Source: Sphingobacteriaceae bacterium GW460-11-11-14-LB5 (GTDB lineage: Bacteria; Bacteroidota; Bacteroidia; Sphingobacteriales; Sphingobacteriaceae). From it: a stretch of 64,000 nt of DNA. Below, piece by piece: positions 44,201 to 52,285 of this stretch (within the stretch, counting starts at the first letter, position 1; every line of letters starts with the position of its first letter). The stretch is from NCBI GenBank assembly GCA_002151545.1, contig CP021237.1, forward strand, positions 4,402,001 to 4,466,000, in the 5' to 3' direction. Under the pieces are notes generated by a model that saw only the letters and a list, made by a program, of their open reading frames with translations, made no database searches and was not told where the DNA came from. A program made the position numbers and the translations under genes.

Positions 44201-44948
44201 TAACATCTACAACACCATCTTGTTTTACATCACTACCTTTAACGGTTGTTGCGGATCCTGTAAATAATTTTTTCTGTATATTTTGATATCCTGTTGATAC
44301 TACATCAACTGTTTTTAGATCATTAACATTTTCTTTGAGACTTACGTTAATTCTCGTGCGGTTGTTAACCTCCAATTCAATCGTGTTGTAACCTACATAA
44401 CTAAAAACAAGTGTACCGGCATCACTTACCCTAATTGTATATTCACCATTAGCGTTGGTTGTGGTAGAATTAGTGGTTCCTTTTTCACGGATACTGGCAC
44501 CCGGGATTCCACTTCCATTATCATCCGATACTTTCCCTTTTACCTCAATAACAGCAAAATAGTTAACAATTTTATCGAAAATACTCTTTTCTTTAGGTTT
44601 AATTAAGATGGTTTTATCTTCAATAGTATAGGTTAAATCCCGTCCTGAAATAATTTTAGCCATTACTTCTTCAATGGTAGCATTATTAAAGTTCGCATTT
44701 AAAGTAGTTGTACTTTTAATGGTATTGGTTGATAACAATACATCATAACCAGATTGCTGTCTGATTTCCCTAAACATTTTCTCTAATGTTACATTCTTTT
44801 CCTTTAATGTAACCAGCTGGCCAAATGAAGCTGCACTTACCTGCATTAACGAGGCAAGCAATATGACCGTAACTAACTTCATAATTAATAGCAATTTAGG
44901 TATGTAGCGTTGATGCGTACATAAAATTCTAATATAAATTTTGTACAT
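41295..44948 (-). CDS. SusC/RagA family TonB-dependent transporter with STN domain
   Basis: 1217 residues. The N-terminus (MYKIYIR..RYIPKLLLIMKL) has the extended form common to FecR-linked SusC proteins; an internal ATG at 44882 would start directly at the signal peptide MKLVTVILLASLMQ and is the alternative. The order is: secretin/TonB STN domain (~50-120, EKMFREIRQQSGYDVLL), carboxypeptidase-like domain (~135-215, KGKVSDDNGSGIPGASI), plug (VSRMLEGRVAGVSVQNVSG), then a barrel ending LSLKVGI. The STN domain lets it signal to the FecR protein encoded upstream. A candidate ECF promoter lies at 44986-45009. Confidence 0.95.
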   Translation of the reverse strand: MYKIYIRILCTHQRYIPKLLLIMKLVTVILLASLMQVSAASFGQLVTLKEKNVTLEKMFREIRQQSGYDVLLSTNTIKSTTTLNANFNNATIEEVMAKIISGRDLTYTIEDKTILIKPKEKSIFDKIVNYFAVIEVKGKVSDDNGSGIPGASIREKGTTNSTTTNANGEYTIRVSDAGTLVFSYVGYNTIELEVNNRTRINVSLKENVNDLKTVDVVSTGYQNIQKKLFTGSATTVKGSDVKQDGVVDVSRMLEGRVAGVSVQNVSGTFGTAPKIRVRGATSISGENKPLWVVDGIVLEDIVNISNDQLSSGDALTLIGSSVAGINADDIESFNILKDASATALYGARAMNGVVVITTKKGKIGNTTINYSGNFSSFLKPNYDSYNIMNSADQMSLYAEVYRKGGLSPNIVNGMNGGVFAKMYQEINKYNSSTGQFGVVNTPEGRAAFLQKYATANTDWFDVLFKNSFVQEHSISISSGSEKSQHYFSVGYYNDNGWSIADNVKRYTMNLRGNYTLSPKINIGLLATGAYRQQRAPGTLGRTSNVVEGTYTRDFDINPFSYALNTSRTIRAYDDNGNLEYFTRNYAPFNILNETQNNYIDLDMLDMKMQGEFNYKFIKNFEFRSVGAMRYVKTTREHKITEYSNMATAYRYAPNSTIANANIFLYDDPDRPEIIDKESVLPQGGFYNRNDDYLLNFNVRNQIDWKQDFGKHALGAFIGQEIKFANRQNSFNNGYGYQYDKGGEPFIDYRIIKMLLEGNYNYYGMDRFFDRYAAFFLNGSYSYDSKYVFNGTFRYDGSNRLGESAVARWLPTWTLSAAWNVDQEEFIKNISQISYLKLRGGYGLTASMGSATNSSVVLANSTTLRPRLSEVEPRITLNGLENSELTWEKQYEANIGVDLGLFQSRLNVSLDYYNRKGFDLIGNFRTSGIGGEFTKSANYADMNSHGFEVNLSGMPVKTTDFKWNTTFTFGYNKNTITNLKSKPRIYDLIIPEGGPKEGGAVRGLYSIDFQKLNNLGVPVFTNESGVASSNVYVQSTTTDYLKYEGSVDPLYTGGLNNTFNYKNFALNVFVSYQAGNKIRLTNVFATNYDDSDAMPREFLDRWTLPGDETITNVPSIADYLLRKSLTGTYPYTAYNYSSDRVADGSFVRLKQVSLAYNLSTKYAKSIGLNSLSLKLQGNNIWLIYADKKLKGQDPEFFGSGGVALPIPRQITLSLKVGI

Positions 44949-44985
44949 TTAATAGTCTGTTTTGTGCGAAGCGCAATAAAGTTTA

Positions 44986-45009
44986 GACGCCAAAAAGCGT
45001 TTCGCGGTT
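44986..45009 (-). promoter_or_regulatory. Candidate ECF sigma promoter upstream of susC
   Basis: Minus strand AAC (45007-45009), 17-base spacer, CGTC (44986-44989), the classic ECF -35/-10 form. It would place the transcript start about 30 bases before the ATG at 44948. The likely sigma factor is encoded at 46446-47045. Confidence 0.5.
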
Positions 45010-45067
45010 ATCCAAGAAATAATTGATTTTTAATCGATTCCGGCTTACGGAATAGCTAAACAGATAA

Positions 45068-45098
45068 TAAAGGGGGGTGTTGCAAGCACTCCTTTTTT
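45068..45098 (-). terminator. Hairpin between fecR and susC
   Basis: AAAGGAGTG and CACCCCCCTTT pair around CTTGCAA with a bulge. There is no long T run on the minus strand, so it may be an attenuator or a weak terminator separating the sigma/fecR transcript from susC. Confidence 0.4.
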
Positions 45099-45222
45099 AT
45101 TTATTCAACATTTGAATCGTCAGGAGTTTTGTCGAAGTTTATTCATCATTTGTTAGGTTAAGGGTTGATTAATTAGTTTATTTTTAGAGATAAAGGTTAG
45201 TTACTCCTTCATCTTTTCTCGT

Positions 45223-46383
45223 TTATTCTTTATAGACAATTACTTTATTGCCTTTAATATCGAAACGCACTTCTCCGGTCTGCTCAAATTTTCTTAATAC
45301 TTTCGAAATTTTCTCAAAGCGACTTACTGTTCCGTAGTACATCACCTCTTTTGCAGCAGGATCGGCATATTCTATTTCTACATTATACCAGCGCGCAACT
45401 TTGCGTAAAATGCTTTCCTGCCTCTCGTTATTAAACATGAAATAGCCATTTTTCCAGGCTATTGCTTCATCAACATCTACTTCTTTCACATCCATGCCAG
45501 AAACGGATACCAAAGATTGCTCTCCAGGTTTAAGCACTTCGCTCTCATTAGTCGTCTTGTGCGAAACACGTACGCTTCCTTCCAATAAGGTGGTTTTAGT
45601 TAGCCTTTCATCTCTATAGCTGTTAATATTGAAGTGTGTACCCAATACTTCAACAGCTTGTTTATCAGTTTCCACAATAAAAGGATGTGCAGCGTTTTTA
45701 GCTACTTCAAAATAAGCTTCACCATCCAGTTTCACTCTACGCTGTTTCGCTGTTCCGATATTTAACGAATATTGAATAGAAGATGCTGCATTTAGCCAAA
45801 CCGTAGAACCATCAGGTAACTGGATTTGCCATTCGCCACCATTTGGGGTCGAAATGGTGTTCAATCTGGTATCGTTTACATTTTCTGATCCTGCTACATT
45901 ATACACCAACCGGCCATCAGCAGTTTTAGTGATCGAGAAACCAGCCTCTTTGGCAATATCACCTTTCATCGCGTCTGAAAGTGAAATTTTCTTACCATCA
46001 GCCAGGGTGAGAATAGCTTTATTTTTTCCCGGTGCTACATCAGTAGCAAAAATATGTTCCTTCTTTTTCTGTAGAGAAATGTAAGCGGTTAACGAAAACA
46101 CAATAAAAACAACTGCTGCTGCAGCCCATTTTAAGCTATTCATTAAAATCCGTTTAGGCGAACGGCCTGGTTTGTCTACCGCCAGAATTTTATTTAAAAC
46201 CGGATTCCATTTTTCTTCAACAACATCAACTGCATGTTCTTCTTCTGCGATAATCATTTTCACGATTTCGTCAGAAAGCAATGAGGTGCTGTTTTCTGCT
46301 AAAACTAAAAGTTCTTCCCTTTCGGACTCGCTTAAGGTCTTAGCTGTAAACTGTTGTAAGAGATAATGTATACGTTCTTCCAT
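45223..46383 (-). CDS. FecR family anti-sigma factor
   Basis: 386 residues. A cytoplasmic N-terminal helical part binds the sigma factor (MEERIHYLLQQFTAKTLSES). One membrane helix lies at ~78-97 (WAAAAVVFIVFSLTAYISL). The periplasmic FecR domain includes DVAPGKNKAILTLADGKKI and ISTPNGGEWQIQLPDGSTVW. The C-terminal DUF4974-like domain ends the protein (ESILRKVARWYNVEIEYAD, FDIKGNKVIVYKE). It receives the signal from the SusC STN domain and releases the ECF sigma factor. An ATG at 46410 adds nine residues; 46383 is preferred. It lies 62 bases downstream of the sigma gene. Confidence 0.93.
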   Translation of the reverse strand: MEERIHYLLQQFTAKTLSESEREELLVLAENSTSLLSDEIVKMIIAEEEHAVDVVEEKWNPVLNKILAVDKPGRSPKRILMNSLKWAAAAVVFIVFSLTAYISLQKKKEHIFATDVAPGKNKAILTLADGKKISLSDAMKGDIAKEAGFSITKTADGRLVYNVAGSENVNDTRLNTISTPNGGEWQIQLPDGSTVWLNAASSIQYSLNIGTAKQRRVKLDGEAYFEVAKNAAHPFIVETDKQAVEVLGTHFNINSYRDERLTKTTLLEGSVRVSHKTTNESEVLKPGEQSLVSVSGMDVKEVDVDEAIAWKNGYFMFNNERQESILRKVARWYNVEIEYADPAAKEVMYYGTVSRFEKISKVLRKFEQTGEVRFDIKGNKVIVYKE

Positions 46384-46445
46384 AAAGATTCTGATACTAA
46401 GAAGCAGCAAAAGAAGATTAGGACTATCGGGATATTAATTTTTTT

Positions 46446-47045
46446 CTATTTTATTTTCAAAAAGAAAAAAACAATCGGGAAAATGAACACAATGCCATGC
46501 TGATCGAGTTGTATCCGTATCGATTTTAAGGCAGTTACAAGGGCGTTTTTTACCGTATTGGGCGAGATATTGAGTATTTCTGCGATTTCAGGTATGGTTT
46601 TACCATCGCGCCTACTCAATTGGTATATATTTTTGCGTTGATCGGGTAATTTTTCGACGGCAATAGCAATAATTTTAGTTACCTCGTTTAAATTAATTGT
46701 TTCAACTGTACTATTATGGCTATTTTGTTGCTTGGCAGTAAAGGCATCAACAACCCTATCCTCTTTTAATTTTTTTCGCAGGTAGCTTAAACATTCGTTA
46801 GAAACATATTTATACAGATAGGCCTTTACATTATCTACTTCTGCTAATTTATCGCGATTTAGCCAAACCCTTAAAAATGAATCCTGGATAATCTCTTCTG
46901 CCGCATCATCAGATTTGGTAAACTTTGTGGCAAAAATCTGGAGTACAGGAAGGTATTTGAAGAAAAGAACAGAAAAAGCCTGCTCATCTCCTCCGACGAT
47001 TTTTTCTATAAGCTTACGTTCATCTTCTATCCTTCCTGGAGCCAT
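46446..47045 (-). CDS. ECF RNA polymerase sigma-70 factor (FecI-like)
   Basis: 199 residues. Sigma region 2 has FSVLFFKYLPVLQIFATKF and DDAAEEIIQDSFLRVW. Region 4 has LPDQRKNIYQLSRRDGKTI and the helix-turn-helix PEIAEILNISPNTVKNAL. The C-terminus ends in a hydrophobic FIFPIVFFFLKIK tail, common in Bacteroidota FecI-type factors. Genes for FecR and the STN-bearing SusC follow on the same strand, giving a complete cell-surface signalling set. A TAAATTTG promoter element precedes it. Confidence 0.94.
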   Translation of the reverse strand: MAPGRIEDERKLIEKIVGGDEQAFSVLFFKYLPVLQIFATKFTKSDDAAEEIIQDSFLRVWLNRDKLAEVDNVKAYLYKYVSNECLSYLRKKLKEDRVVDAFTAKQQNSHNSTVETINLNEVTKIIAIAVEKLPDQRKNIYQLSRRDGKTIPEIAEILNISPNTVKNALVTALKSIRIQLDQHGIVFIFPIVFFFLKIK

Positions 47046-47072
47046 AAATTAGTCGATCTGCCTGCTCACTTA

Positions 47073-47080
47073 CAAATTTA
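47073..47080 (-). promoter_or_regulatory. -7 promoter element of the sigma/fecR operon
   Basis: TAAATTTG on the minus strand, an exact TAnnTTTG match 28 bases before the sigma factor start. No clear TTG 19-21 bases upstream. Confidence 0.45.
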
Positions 47081-47167
47081 TAAGTGTTCTGTTGTGTGAT
47101 GTAATATACATAAAAGTGAAAAAAAATTTGGGTTAAAACAAATATCATGTACCGCTTTAAATCACAT

Positions 47168-47192
47168 TAACTAAAAAAGCCTTACTTGTTAG
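47168..47192 (-). terminator. Terminator of the respiratory operon
   Basis: AAGCCTTACC/GTAAGGCTT stem followed by T6 on the minus strand, downstream of the DUF420 gene; some T also follow on the plus strand. Confidence 0.85.
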
Positions 47193-47227
47193 GTAAGGCT
47201 TCAGTCTTTTTTTAAAAGCGAAAAACG

Positions 47228-47770
47228 CTAATATTGATAATATGGTGAAATCATCAGGTAAACCACTACACCTGTTATGGCTACATAAAGCCATAGTGGA
47301 TAAGTAATCCTGGCGATTTTTCTATGACGATCGAAACGCTCCGCTAAGGCCCTTACATAAGTAACCAATACCAAAGGAATAATGGCTATCGACAATAGGA
47401 TATGCGTTAACAAGATAAAGAAGTATACATACTTAATAGCGCCCTCGCCTCCAAATTTGGTCGATGGCGTAGTCATATGATAGGCGATATACATGACCAA
47501 AAATAATAGCGAACAGCCAATAGCGGTTTTCATCAGGTTTTGGTGTAATTGTATTTTACCATTTTTTATCGCCCATACTGCAACAACCAGCAGTACAGCT
47601 GTTATCCCGTTAATGGTAGCGTAAATTGGTGGTAAGAAAGGTAAAGCTGGCGCATCAATTCCCAGATCCTTTAACTTCACTACGAATAAAAAGGCTACAG
47701 CTACGGGTATAAAAATGGAAAGAATAATGATCCACTTGCTATATTTTTTCTCGATCGGACTATTTTCCAT
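47228..47770 (-). CDS. DUF420 family membrane protein (oxidase-associated)
   Basis: 180 residues with five hydrophobic helices. Conserved histidines sit in LHQNLMKTA, MYIAYHMTTPSTKFGG and LLTHILLSIAI, the pattern of DUF420 (the CtaM-type family linked to heme-copper oxidase maturation). It is the last gene of the cytochrome oxidase block, 52 bases after the SCO-like gene. A role in oxidase assembly is inferred from family and position. Confidence 0.88.
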   Translation of the reverse strand: MENSPIEKKYSKWIIILSIFIPVAVAFLFVVKLKDLGIDAPALPFLPPIYATINGITAVLLVVAVWAIKNGKIQLHQNLMKTAIGCSLLFLVMYIAYHMTTPSTKFGGEGAIKYVYFFILLTHILLSIAIIPLVLVTYVRALAERFDRHRKIARITYPLWLYVAITGVVVYLMISPYYQY

Positions 47771-47822
47771 GAGTTTTTAAATCTCTTTTATATTATTATT
47801 TTTTGTATCGACTTCAGACTAA

Positions 47823-48518
47823 CTACCTGCCGTCTTTAACGTTCCTTAAATACTCAGCGATAAGTACTTTAATTTCATCTTCTAACCTGGCATTTGCGCC
47901 CGCATCGTCGGCCTCATAAATACCGCGTATACGGTGCAGGTTATCGATAAGTACAATTTTATTACTAAAAATAAAATTGGTTTTCTCTTTCGTTTCATCC
48001 GCAATTACGTCGAGTAATAAACCCTTTCTAATGAGTGGATAGGTTTGAATGGTATCGCCAACCAGAAAATCCCATTTTCCAGCCTTCGCTTTAAACTGCT
48101 CAGCAAAATCTTTTATCCTGGTTCCATCCAGCGGATCGACAGACAAGCTTAAAAATTTAACCAAAGGTTTCTGCGCATAACCATCAGCTAATTCTTTAAT
48201 GTACTTACTCGTTCCCTGATTGTTTGCGCTGGTATAAAACATATTCAACACCACAATCTTATTCTCTAGCGACTTCCAGGTAACCGTATCATTATGCTGG
48301 TTTACGAGTTTAAAATCAGGAACAAGATGGTAAATGGTATCTGGTATTTTTTTCCCTTTTACACTGTGAAAGGTTGATGCAACAACCTTCTCACCAAAAA
48401 TGGGTAAGCTCTTATACCTGTTCTTGGCAAACTGTGGCAATAAGTAAAAAAACAAAAATCCCGGTATAGCTAAAATGCTTACCAGGATTATTACCTTTTT
48501 TATAGGACTTCTTTTCAT
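47823..48518 (-). CDS. SCO-like thioredoxin-fold protein lacking the copper-binding residues
   Basis: 231 residues with one N-terminal membrane anchor (VIILVSILAIPGFLFFYLL) and a periplasmic SCO1/SenC-type fold (VPDFKLVNQHNDTVTW, FLSLSVDPLDGTRI, NKIVLIDNLHRIRGIYEA). Active SCO proteins have CxxxC in an FTxCPxxCP loop and a distal His. Here the loop reads FYTSANNQGT, the usual His position reads NFIFSNK, and the protein has no Cys at all. Copper delivery to CuA by the usual route is therefore not expected. It overlaps the CoxD stop by one base, so it is firmly in the oxidase operon. Confidence 0.85.
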   Translation of the reverse strand: MKRSPIKKVIILVSILAIPGFLFFYLLPQFAKNRYKSLPIFGEKVVASTFHSVKGKKIPDTIYHLVPDFKLVNQHNDTVTWKSLENKIVVLNMFYTSANNQGTSKYIKELADGYAQKPLVKFLSLSVDPLDGTRIKDFAEQFKAKAGKWDFLVGDTIQTYPLIRKGLLLDVIADETKEKTNFIFSNKIVLIDNLHRIRGIYEADDAGANARLEDEIKVLIAEYLRNVKDGR

Positions 48519-48871
48519 TAATGGTTCATCATGTGGATGTTTAAAAACCCACCTTCTATTAGCATTAAAACAATAAAGTAAATAATGAAAATGAATGAAA
48601 CCGTTAATGATAGTTGTAAGCCAAGCTTTTCATATTTTAAGTGCATAAAATAAGCTACAATATAAAATGCTTTTAACAGCGTTAATGCAATATAAATGTA
48701 ATTACCAATGTGCTGGGTCATATATCCTTTGGGAATAAAAACCAACGCGATAATAAACTCGATAACTGTAATTAATAAAAGGATACCAAAAACTTTCCAG
48801 ATTTTACCTTTTGATAAACCTGCATGTTCTTCGTGGCCGTGGCCTTCTGTACTATGTGCGTGCTCTGACAT
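48518..48871 (-). CDS. Cytochrome c oxidase subunit IV family protein
   Basis: 117 residues. A His-rich N-terminus (EHAHSTEGHGHEEHAG) precedes three membrane helices (FGILLLITVIEFIIALVF, IYIALTLLKAFYIVAYFMHL, LSLTVSFIFIIYFIVLMLI). The AYFMHLKYE motif is typical of the prokaryotic COX4 family. It is a small accessory subunit of the aa3-type oxidase. Its stop overlaps the SCO-like start (TAATG). Confidence 0.9.
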   Translation of the reverse strand: MSEHAHSTEGHGHEEHAGLSKGKIWKVFGILLLITVIEFIIALVFIPKGYMTQHIGNYIYIALTLLKAFYIVAYFMHLKYEKLGLQLSLTVSFIFIIYFIVLMLIEGGFLNIHMMNH

Positions 48872-48896
48872 AAAAATATTTTTATAATATGATAAA

Positions 48897-49610
48897 TTAA
48901 ACCAAATAGAAGAATGTAAATACGAACACCCAAACTAAATCAACAAAGTGCCAGTATAAACCCACTTTCTCCACCATTAAATAATGTCCTCTCTTCTCGA
49001 AAGTTCCATTAATCGTCATGATTAAGATGATGATGTTAATGATTACCCCACTAAATACGTGGAAACCGTGGAAACCGGTAATGGTAAAAAATAAGTTTGC
49101 AAACTGTTGTGAAGCCACAAGTGATACATCTTCTGGTTTAAGGAAGAAGTGTTTTAATTCTTCTGCAGAAGGAATATGTCCCCACCAGAAACCATCGTGG
49201 TGTAAGTGAGTCCACTCAATTGCCTGACAGCCTAAGAACATGAAACCACCAATGATGGTTGCAATCATCCAGCCGATAACTTCTTTTTTAGAACGTCTGT
49301 GACCTGCCTCTACAGCTAAAACCATGGTTACCGAACTCATGATCAGGATAAAGGTCATGATACCTACGAAAACTAATGGAGCGCCATGTTCTGCAATACC
49401 TGGGATAGATTGGAAAACCTTATCTGGAGCTGGCCATGTTAATTTAGAAAAACGCTGAGCGCCGTAGTAGATCAATAAAGATGAAAAGGTAAAAGCATCT
49501 GACAAAAGGAAAAACCACATCATGATTTTACCATATTCTACCGACCACGGAGAACGACCACCATTCCATGGTCCGGTTTTAACTTGATCTAATTGTGATA
49601 CTGCATTCAT
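48897..49610 (-). CDS. Cytochrome c oxidase subunit III
   Basis: 237 residues, integral membrane. It contains MWFFLLSDAFTFSSLLIYY, the TMVLAVEAGHRR turn, QAIEWTHLHHDGFWWG and the signature ITGFHGFHVFSGVIIN, then YWHFVDLVWVFVFTFFYLV, all typical of heme-copper oxidase subunit III. It lies 31 bases downstream of a second, shorter subunit III-like gene. Two subunit III-like proteins in tandem are usual in Bacteroidota oxidase operons. Confidence 0.93.
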   Translation of the reverse strand: MNAVSQLDQVKTGPWNGGRSPWSVEYGKIMMWFFLLSDAFTFSSLLIYYGAQRFSKLTWPAPDKVFQSIPGIAEHGAPLVFVGIMTFILIMSSVTMVLAVEAGHRRSKKEVIGWMIATIIGGFMFLGCQAIEWTHLHHDGFWWGHIPSAEELKHFFLKPEDVSLVASQQFANLFFTITGFHGFHVFSGVIINIIILIMTINGTFEKRGHYLMVEKVGLYWHFVDLVWVFVFTFFYLV

Positions 49611-49641
49611 TTGGAAATAGTATAATAGTTTGTTAACAAAT

Positions 49642-50220
49642 TTAACGGTTCAAAAGTAAAAAAACATACAGATATATCCATAATATATCTATAAAATGCC
49701 AAAAAATAGAAGCAATTTCCATTCTGTACTGGACTTTGGCAATAGGAAGGCTTTTATAACTTCCTGCTAAAGCATTAATAATAAGGCCAACACCTGCAAT
49801 AATGTGTAATAAGTGCATGCCCGATACCACATATATAAATGATATGGCGGCATTATTTCCTACCAGGGTTGCTCCGGTTCTAACCATGCTTCCCCATGCA
49901 TTAAACTGCATTACACCAAAAGCGATGGCTAATATTACCGTAATCCACAGCATATTGCGCTGTAAGCTAAAGTTTAGTTTCTTTAAAGCTTTTGAGGCAA
50001 GCACCAAAGTGATACTGCTGGCAATAATTACCAAACTTGAGTAAATAAAAGCATCAGGTAAAACTAAACCATGCCCCTTACCCTTCGAAGCAGCAAATAC
50101 CAGGTAATAACTGGTAAAACCACCAAACATAATCGTTGATGATACGACAAATAACCAAACAATAAATTTCCTTGGTTTAGGGTCAAACGTATCCTGCATC
50201 TTTTCCATTGTTAGCACCAT
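49642..50220 (-). CDS. Second heme-copper oxidase subunit III-like protein, 192 aa
   Basis: Five membrane helices, with the subunit III marks VSGMHLLHIIAGVGLIIN and EIASIFWHFIDILWIYLYVFLLL. It lacks the extra N-terminal helices and long loop of the 237-residue paralogue. The ATG at 50218-50220 is three bases past the cyoE stop, pointing to translational coupling; an alternative ATG at 50208 would drop four residues. It probably belongs to the same oxidase complex, or is a duplicate with a separate role. Confidence 0.88.
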   Translation of the reverse strand: MVLTMEKMQDTFDPKPRKFIVWLFVVSSTIMFGGFTSYYLVFAASKGKGHGLVLPDAFIYSSLVIIASSITLVLASKALKKLNFSLQRNMLWITVILAIAFGVMQFNAWGSMVRTGATLVGNNAAISFIYVVSGMHLLHIIAGVGLIINALAGSYKSLPIAKVQYRMEIASIFWHFIDILWIYLYVFLLLNR

Positions 50221-50223
50221 AAA

Positions 50224-51132
50224 TTATTTTGCTATAAAATTTAATAATAAGCCCAGCTGTACTGCCGGGATGTAAAAAAACGAACAGAACATTACTTTCT
50301 TGGCATCAGCCAATTCCCTGTTCATTAAAAGTTTAAAAGCTAACCAGCTAAATATGAGCCCGGCAATTAAAGATAAACCTGCAATGTAATAACCGCCAAA
50401 CCCATAAATGGTTGGCAACAAACTTACCGGAATTAAAACCAGTGTGCTTAAAAAGGTCAGCAATGCTGAAGTTTTGTCTCTTTTCTTGGTTGGTAATAAC
50501 CTAAAACCAGCTTTCTTATAATCATCGTCCAAAACCCAGGCAATTGCCCAGAAATGTGGAAACTGCCATACAAACTGAATTAAAAACAAAATGCCAGCAA
50601 TGTAATAATCAATTTCATGAAACATTTCGGCTTTTAAACTACCAAATGCGGCTAAATACCCAATAAGCGGAGGTAAAGCGCCTGGAATGGCACCCACGAA
50701 AACAGCAATTGGCGATTTTCTTTTCAACGGTGTATAAGCAAAAGCATATAACAGGATTGAAAATACAGAAAGCAGGCCTGTTTCCAGGTTTAATTTACCG
50801 AGTAACCAGGTCCCTAAAAAGGCCATGAAAACCCCTAAAATCAATCCTTGTCCGGTAGTCATTCTACCCGCAGGCATAGGGCGGTCTTTAGTTCTCGACA
50901 TTAATTTATCGAGGTCCTTCTCAATAATTTCGTTAAAGCAGTTTGCAGCAGCGGTAACTAAAAAACCACCAGCAATCAGTATCAACCAGTTGCCCCAATC
51001 AATACTAGGGATATGGCCTCTACCCACCTGCATTTTCTGTCCGATCAAAAAAGAGATCGATGCCGAAAACACCACCGTAAACGATAGCCTGAATTTGATA
51101 AGCTTAGAAAAATCTGAAAGATATTGCTTCAA
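50224..51132 (-). CDS. cyoE: Protoheme IX farnesyltransferase (heme O synthase)
   Basis: 302-residue UbiA-type membrane prenyltransferase that attaches farnesyl to protoheme to give heme O. The first Asp-rich motif is NCFNEIIEKDLDKLMSRTKD; the second conserved loop is HFWAIAWVLDDDYKKAGFRLLP. About nine membrane helices. It lies 12 bases downstream of the heme A synthase gene; the two steps supply heme A to the CoxA subunit of this operon. The name ctaB is also used. Confidence 0.95.
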   Translation of the reverse strand: MKQYLSDFSKLIKFRLSFTVVFSASISFLIGQKMQVGRGHIPSIDWGNWLILIAGGFLVTAAANCFNEIIEKDLDKLMSRTKDRPMPAGRMTTGQGLILGVFMAFLGTWLLGKLNLETGLLSVFSILLYAFAYTPLKRKSPIAVFVGAIPGALPPLIGYLAAFGSLKAEMFHEIDYYIAGILFLIQFVWQFPHFWAIAWVLDDDYKKAGFRLLPTKKRDKTSALLTFLSTLVLIPVSLLPTIYGFGGYYIAGLSLIAGLIFSWLAFKLLMNRELADAKKVMFCSFFYIPAVQLGLLLNFIAK

Positions 51133-51144
51133 TTTTCTTAAATA

Positions 51145-52203
51145 TTATTGTTTATATGTACTTGTTCGGTAAACCAATAAGTACAGGTAAAACTGTAAAC
51201 TAAATAACAGCGTAGAGAATAAAATATGCAATGCCTGCGCTGCCGGTGGGAAAGCTATATATGCTAATGCAAAACCACTTAATAACTGTACGAGAAGCGT
51301 GATTAACATAAACCTTGCCGTTAACAGCGGGGCAGCCTTACCACTAAAACGGTCGATCACCATTTTATACACTACAGCATTGGCAATTACCACCAGAATA
51401 GCTAAATCGCGGTGATAGGAAAATACTTCACCTACCTTCGAAATCCAGGTATTTTTGCTTCCATAAGAGAGCGATTTTGCAATCACATCTACGGCCTCTC
51501 TAACCTCGGTTCCTAAAACAATCTGAACGATACTAATGACCAGGGTAAAGAACAAAAATCCTTTTAACCAGGCTATGCGGTACATAATTACAGAAGGCGC
51601 TTTATTCAATTGCTTCGCGTAATTGTAGGTATAAATAGATATCGCCAAAATAACCAATGCCAGTAACATGTGCACGGTTACCACCCATTGTGTCAGATTG
51701 GTAGAAACCACTATCGAACCTAACCAGCCCTGGTATCCAACCACAAAAAGATTCAGGATACTGAGTACAATAATACGTTTAGCAGTTTTGCGGTAGGTAA
51801 AAGAATAAACCACTGTTAAAAACAGGAATATCCCTGCAGCTACCCCTGCCAATCTGTTTAAGTATTCTGTCCAAGTTTTAGTTGGGTTAAACTCCTCTGG
51901 TATCGTTATACTCTTATCATGCCTGATACTATCAGCTAAGGCTACTTTGCCCATGCTTTCCAGATATTTGGCAAATTTCTCATTCTTCTTTAACCTACCT
52001 GCTACATACTTTTCTTTATAGTTGGCAGGTAGTTGCGATACATCAGTTGGCGGAATATAACGATCGAAACATTTTGGCCAATCCGGACAGCCCATGCCCG
52101 ATCCGGTACTGCGTACAATACCTCCGGCAAGTATAACCAATAGCGTAACTATAATGGTTATAAGATTAATGCTAATGAAACGTTGTTCTGATCTGCTGAC
52201 CAT
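51145..52203 (-). CDS. ctaA: COX15/CtaA family heme A synthase
   Basis: 352-residue membrane protein converting heme O to heme A. The first helix ends in the signature GGIVRSTGSGMGCPDWPKCFD, with the conserved Cys pair. Histidines at helix ends (QWVVTVHMLLAL, YHRDLAILV, ALHILFSTLL) are candidate heme ligands. An extracytoplasmic loop with YIPPTDVSQLP and an unusually long ~60-residue insert (KYVAGRLKKNEKFAKYL) precedes helix 2, a form common in Bacteroidota. Confidence 0.94.
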   Translation of the reverse strand: MVSRSEQRFISINLITIIVTLLVILAGGIVRSTGSGMGCPDWPKCFDRYIPPTDVSQLPANYKEKYVAGRLKKNEKFAKYLESMGKVALADSIRHDKSITIPEEFNPTKTWTEYLNRLAGVAAGIFLFLTVVYSFTYRKTAKRIIVLSILNLFVVGYQGWLGSIVVSTNLTQWVVTVHMLLALVILAISIYTYNYAKQLNKAPSVIMYRIAWLKGFLFFTLVISIVQIVLGTEVREAVDVIAKSLSYGSKNTWISKVGEVFSYHRDLAILVVIANAVVYKMVIDRFSGKAAPLLTARFMLITLLVQLLSGFALAYIAFPPAAQALHILFSTLLFSLQFYLYLLVYRTSTYKQ

Positions 52204-52213
52204 ATATCTATTA

Positions 52214-52262
52214 AGATGAAAAGGGTATCCGGATAAGCAGAAACTTAATCAGATACCCCTTT
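52214..52262 (-). terminator. Hairpin between coxA and ctaA
   Basis: AAAAGGGGTATCTGAT and a complementary ATCCGGATACCCTTTT flank a ~15-base loop; the stem is 11 bp. It may end or attenuate the Act/CoxBA transcript before the assembly genes. Confidence 0.6.
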
Positions 52263-52285
52263 TAAAATTTTATTTGAAGCTTAAA

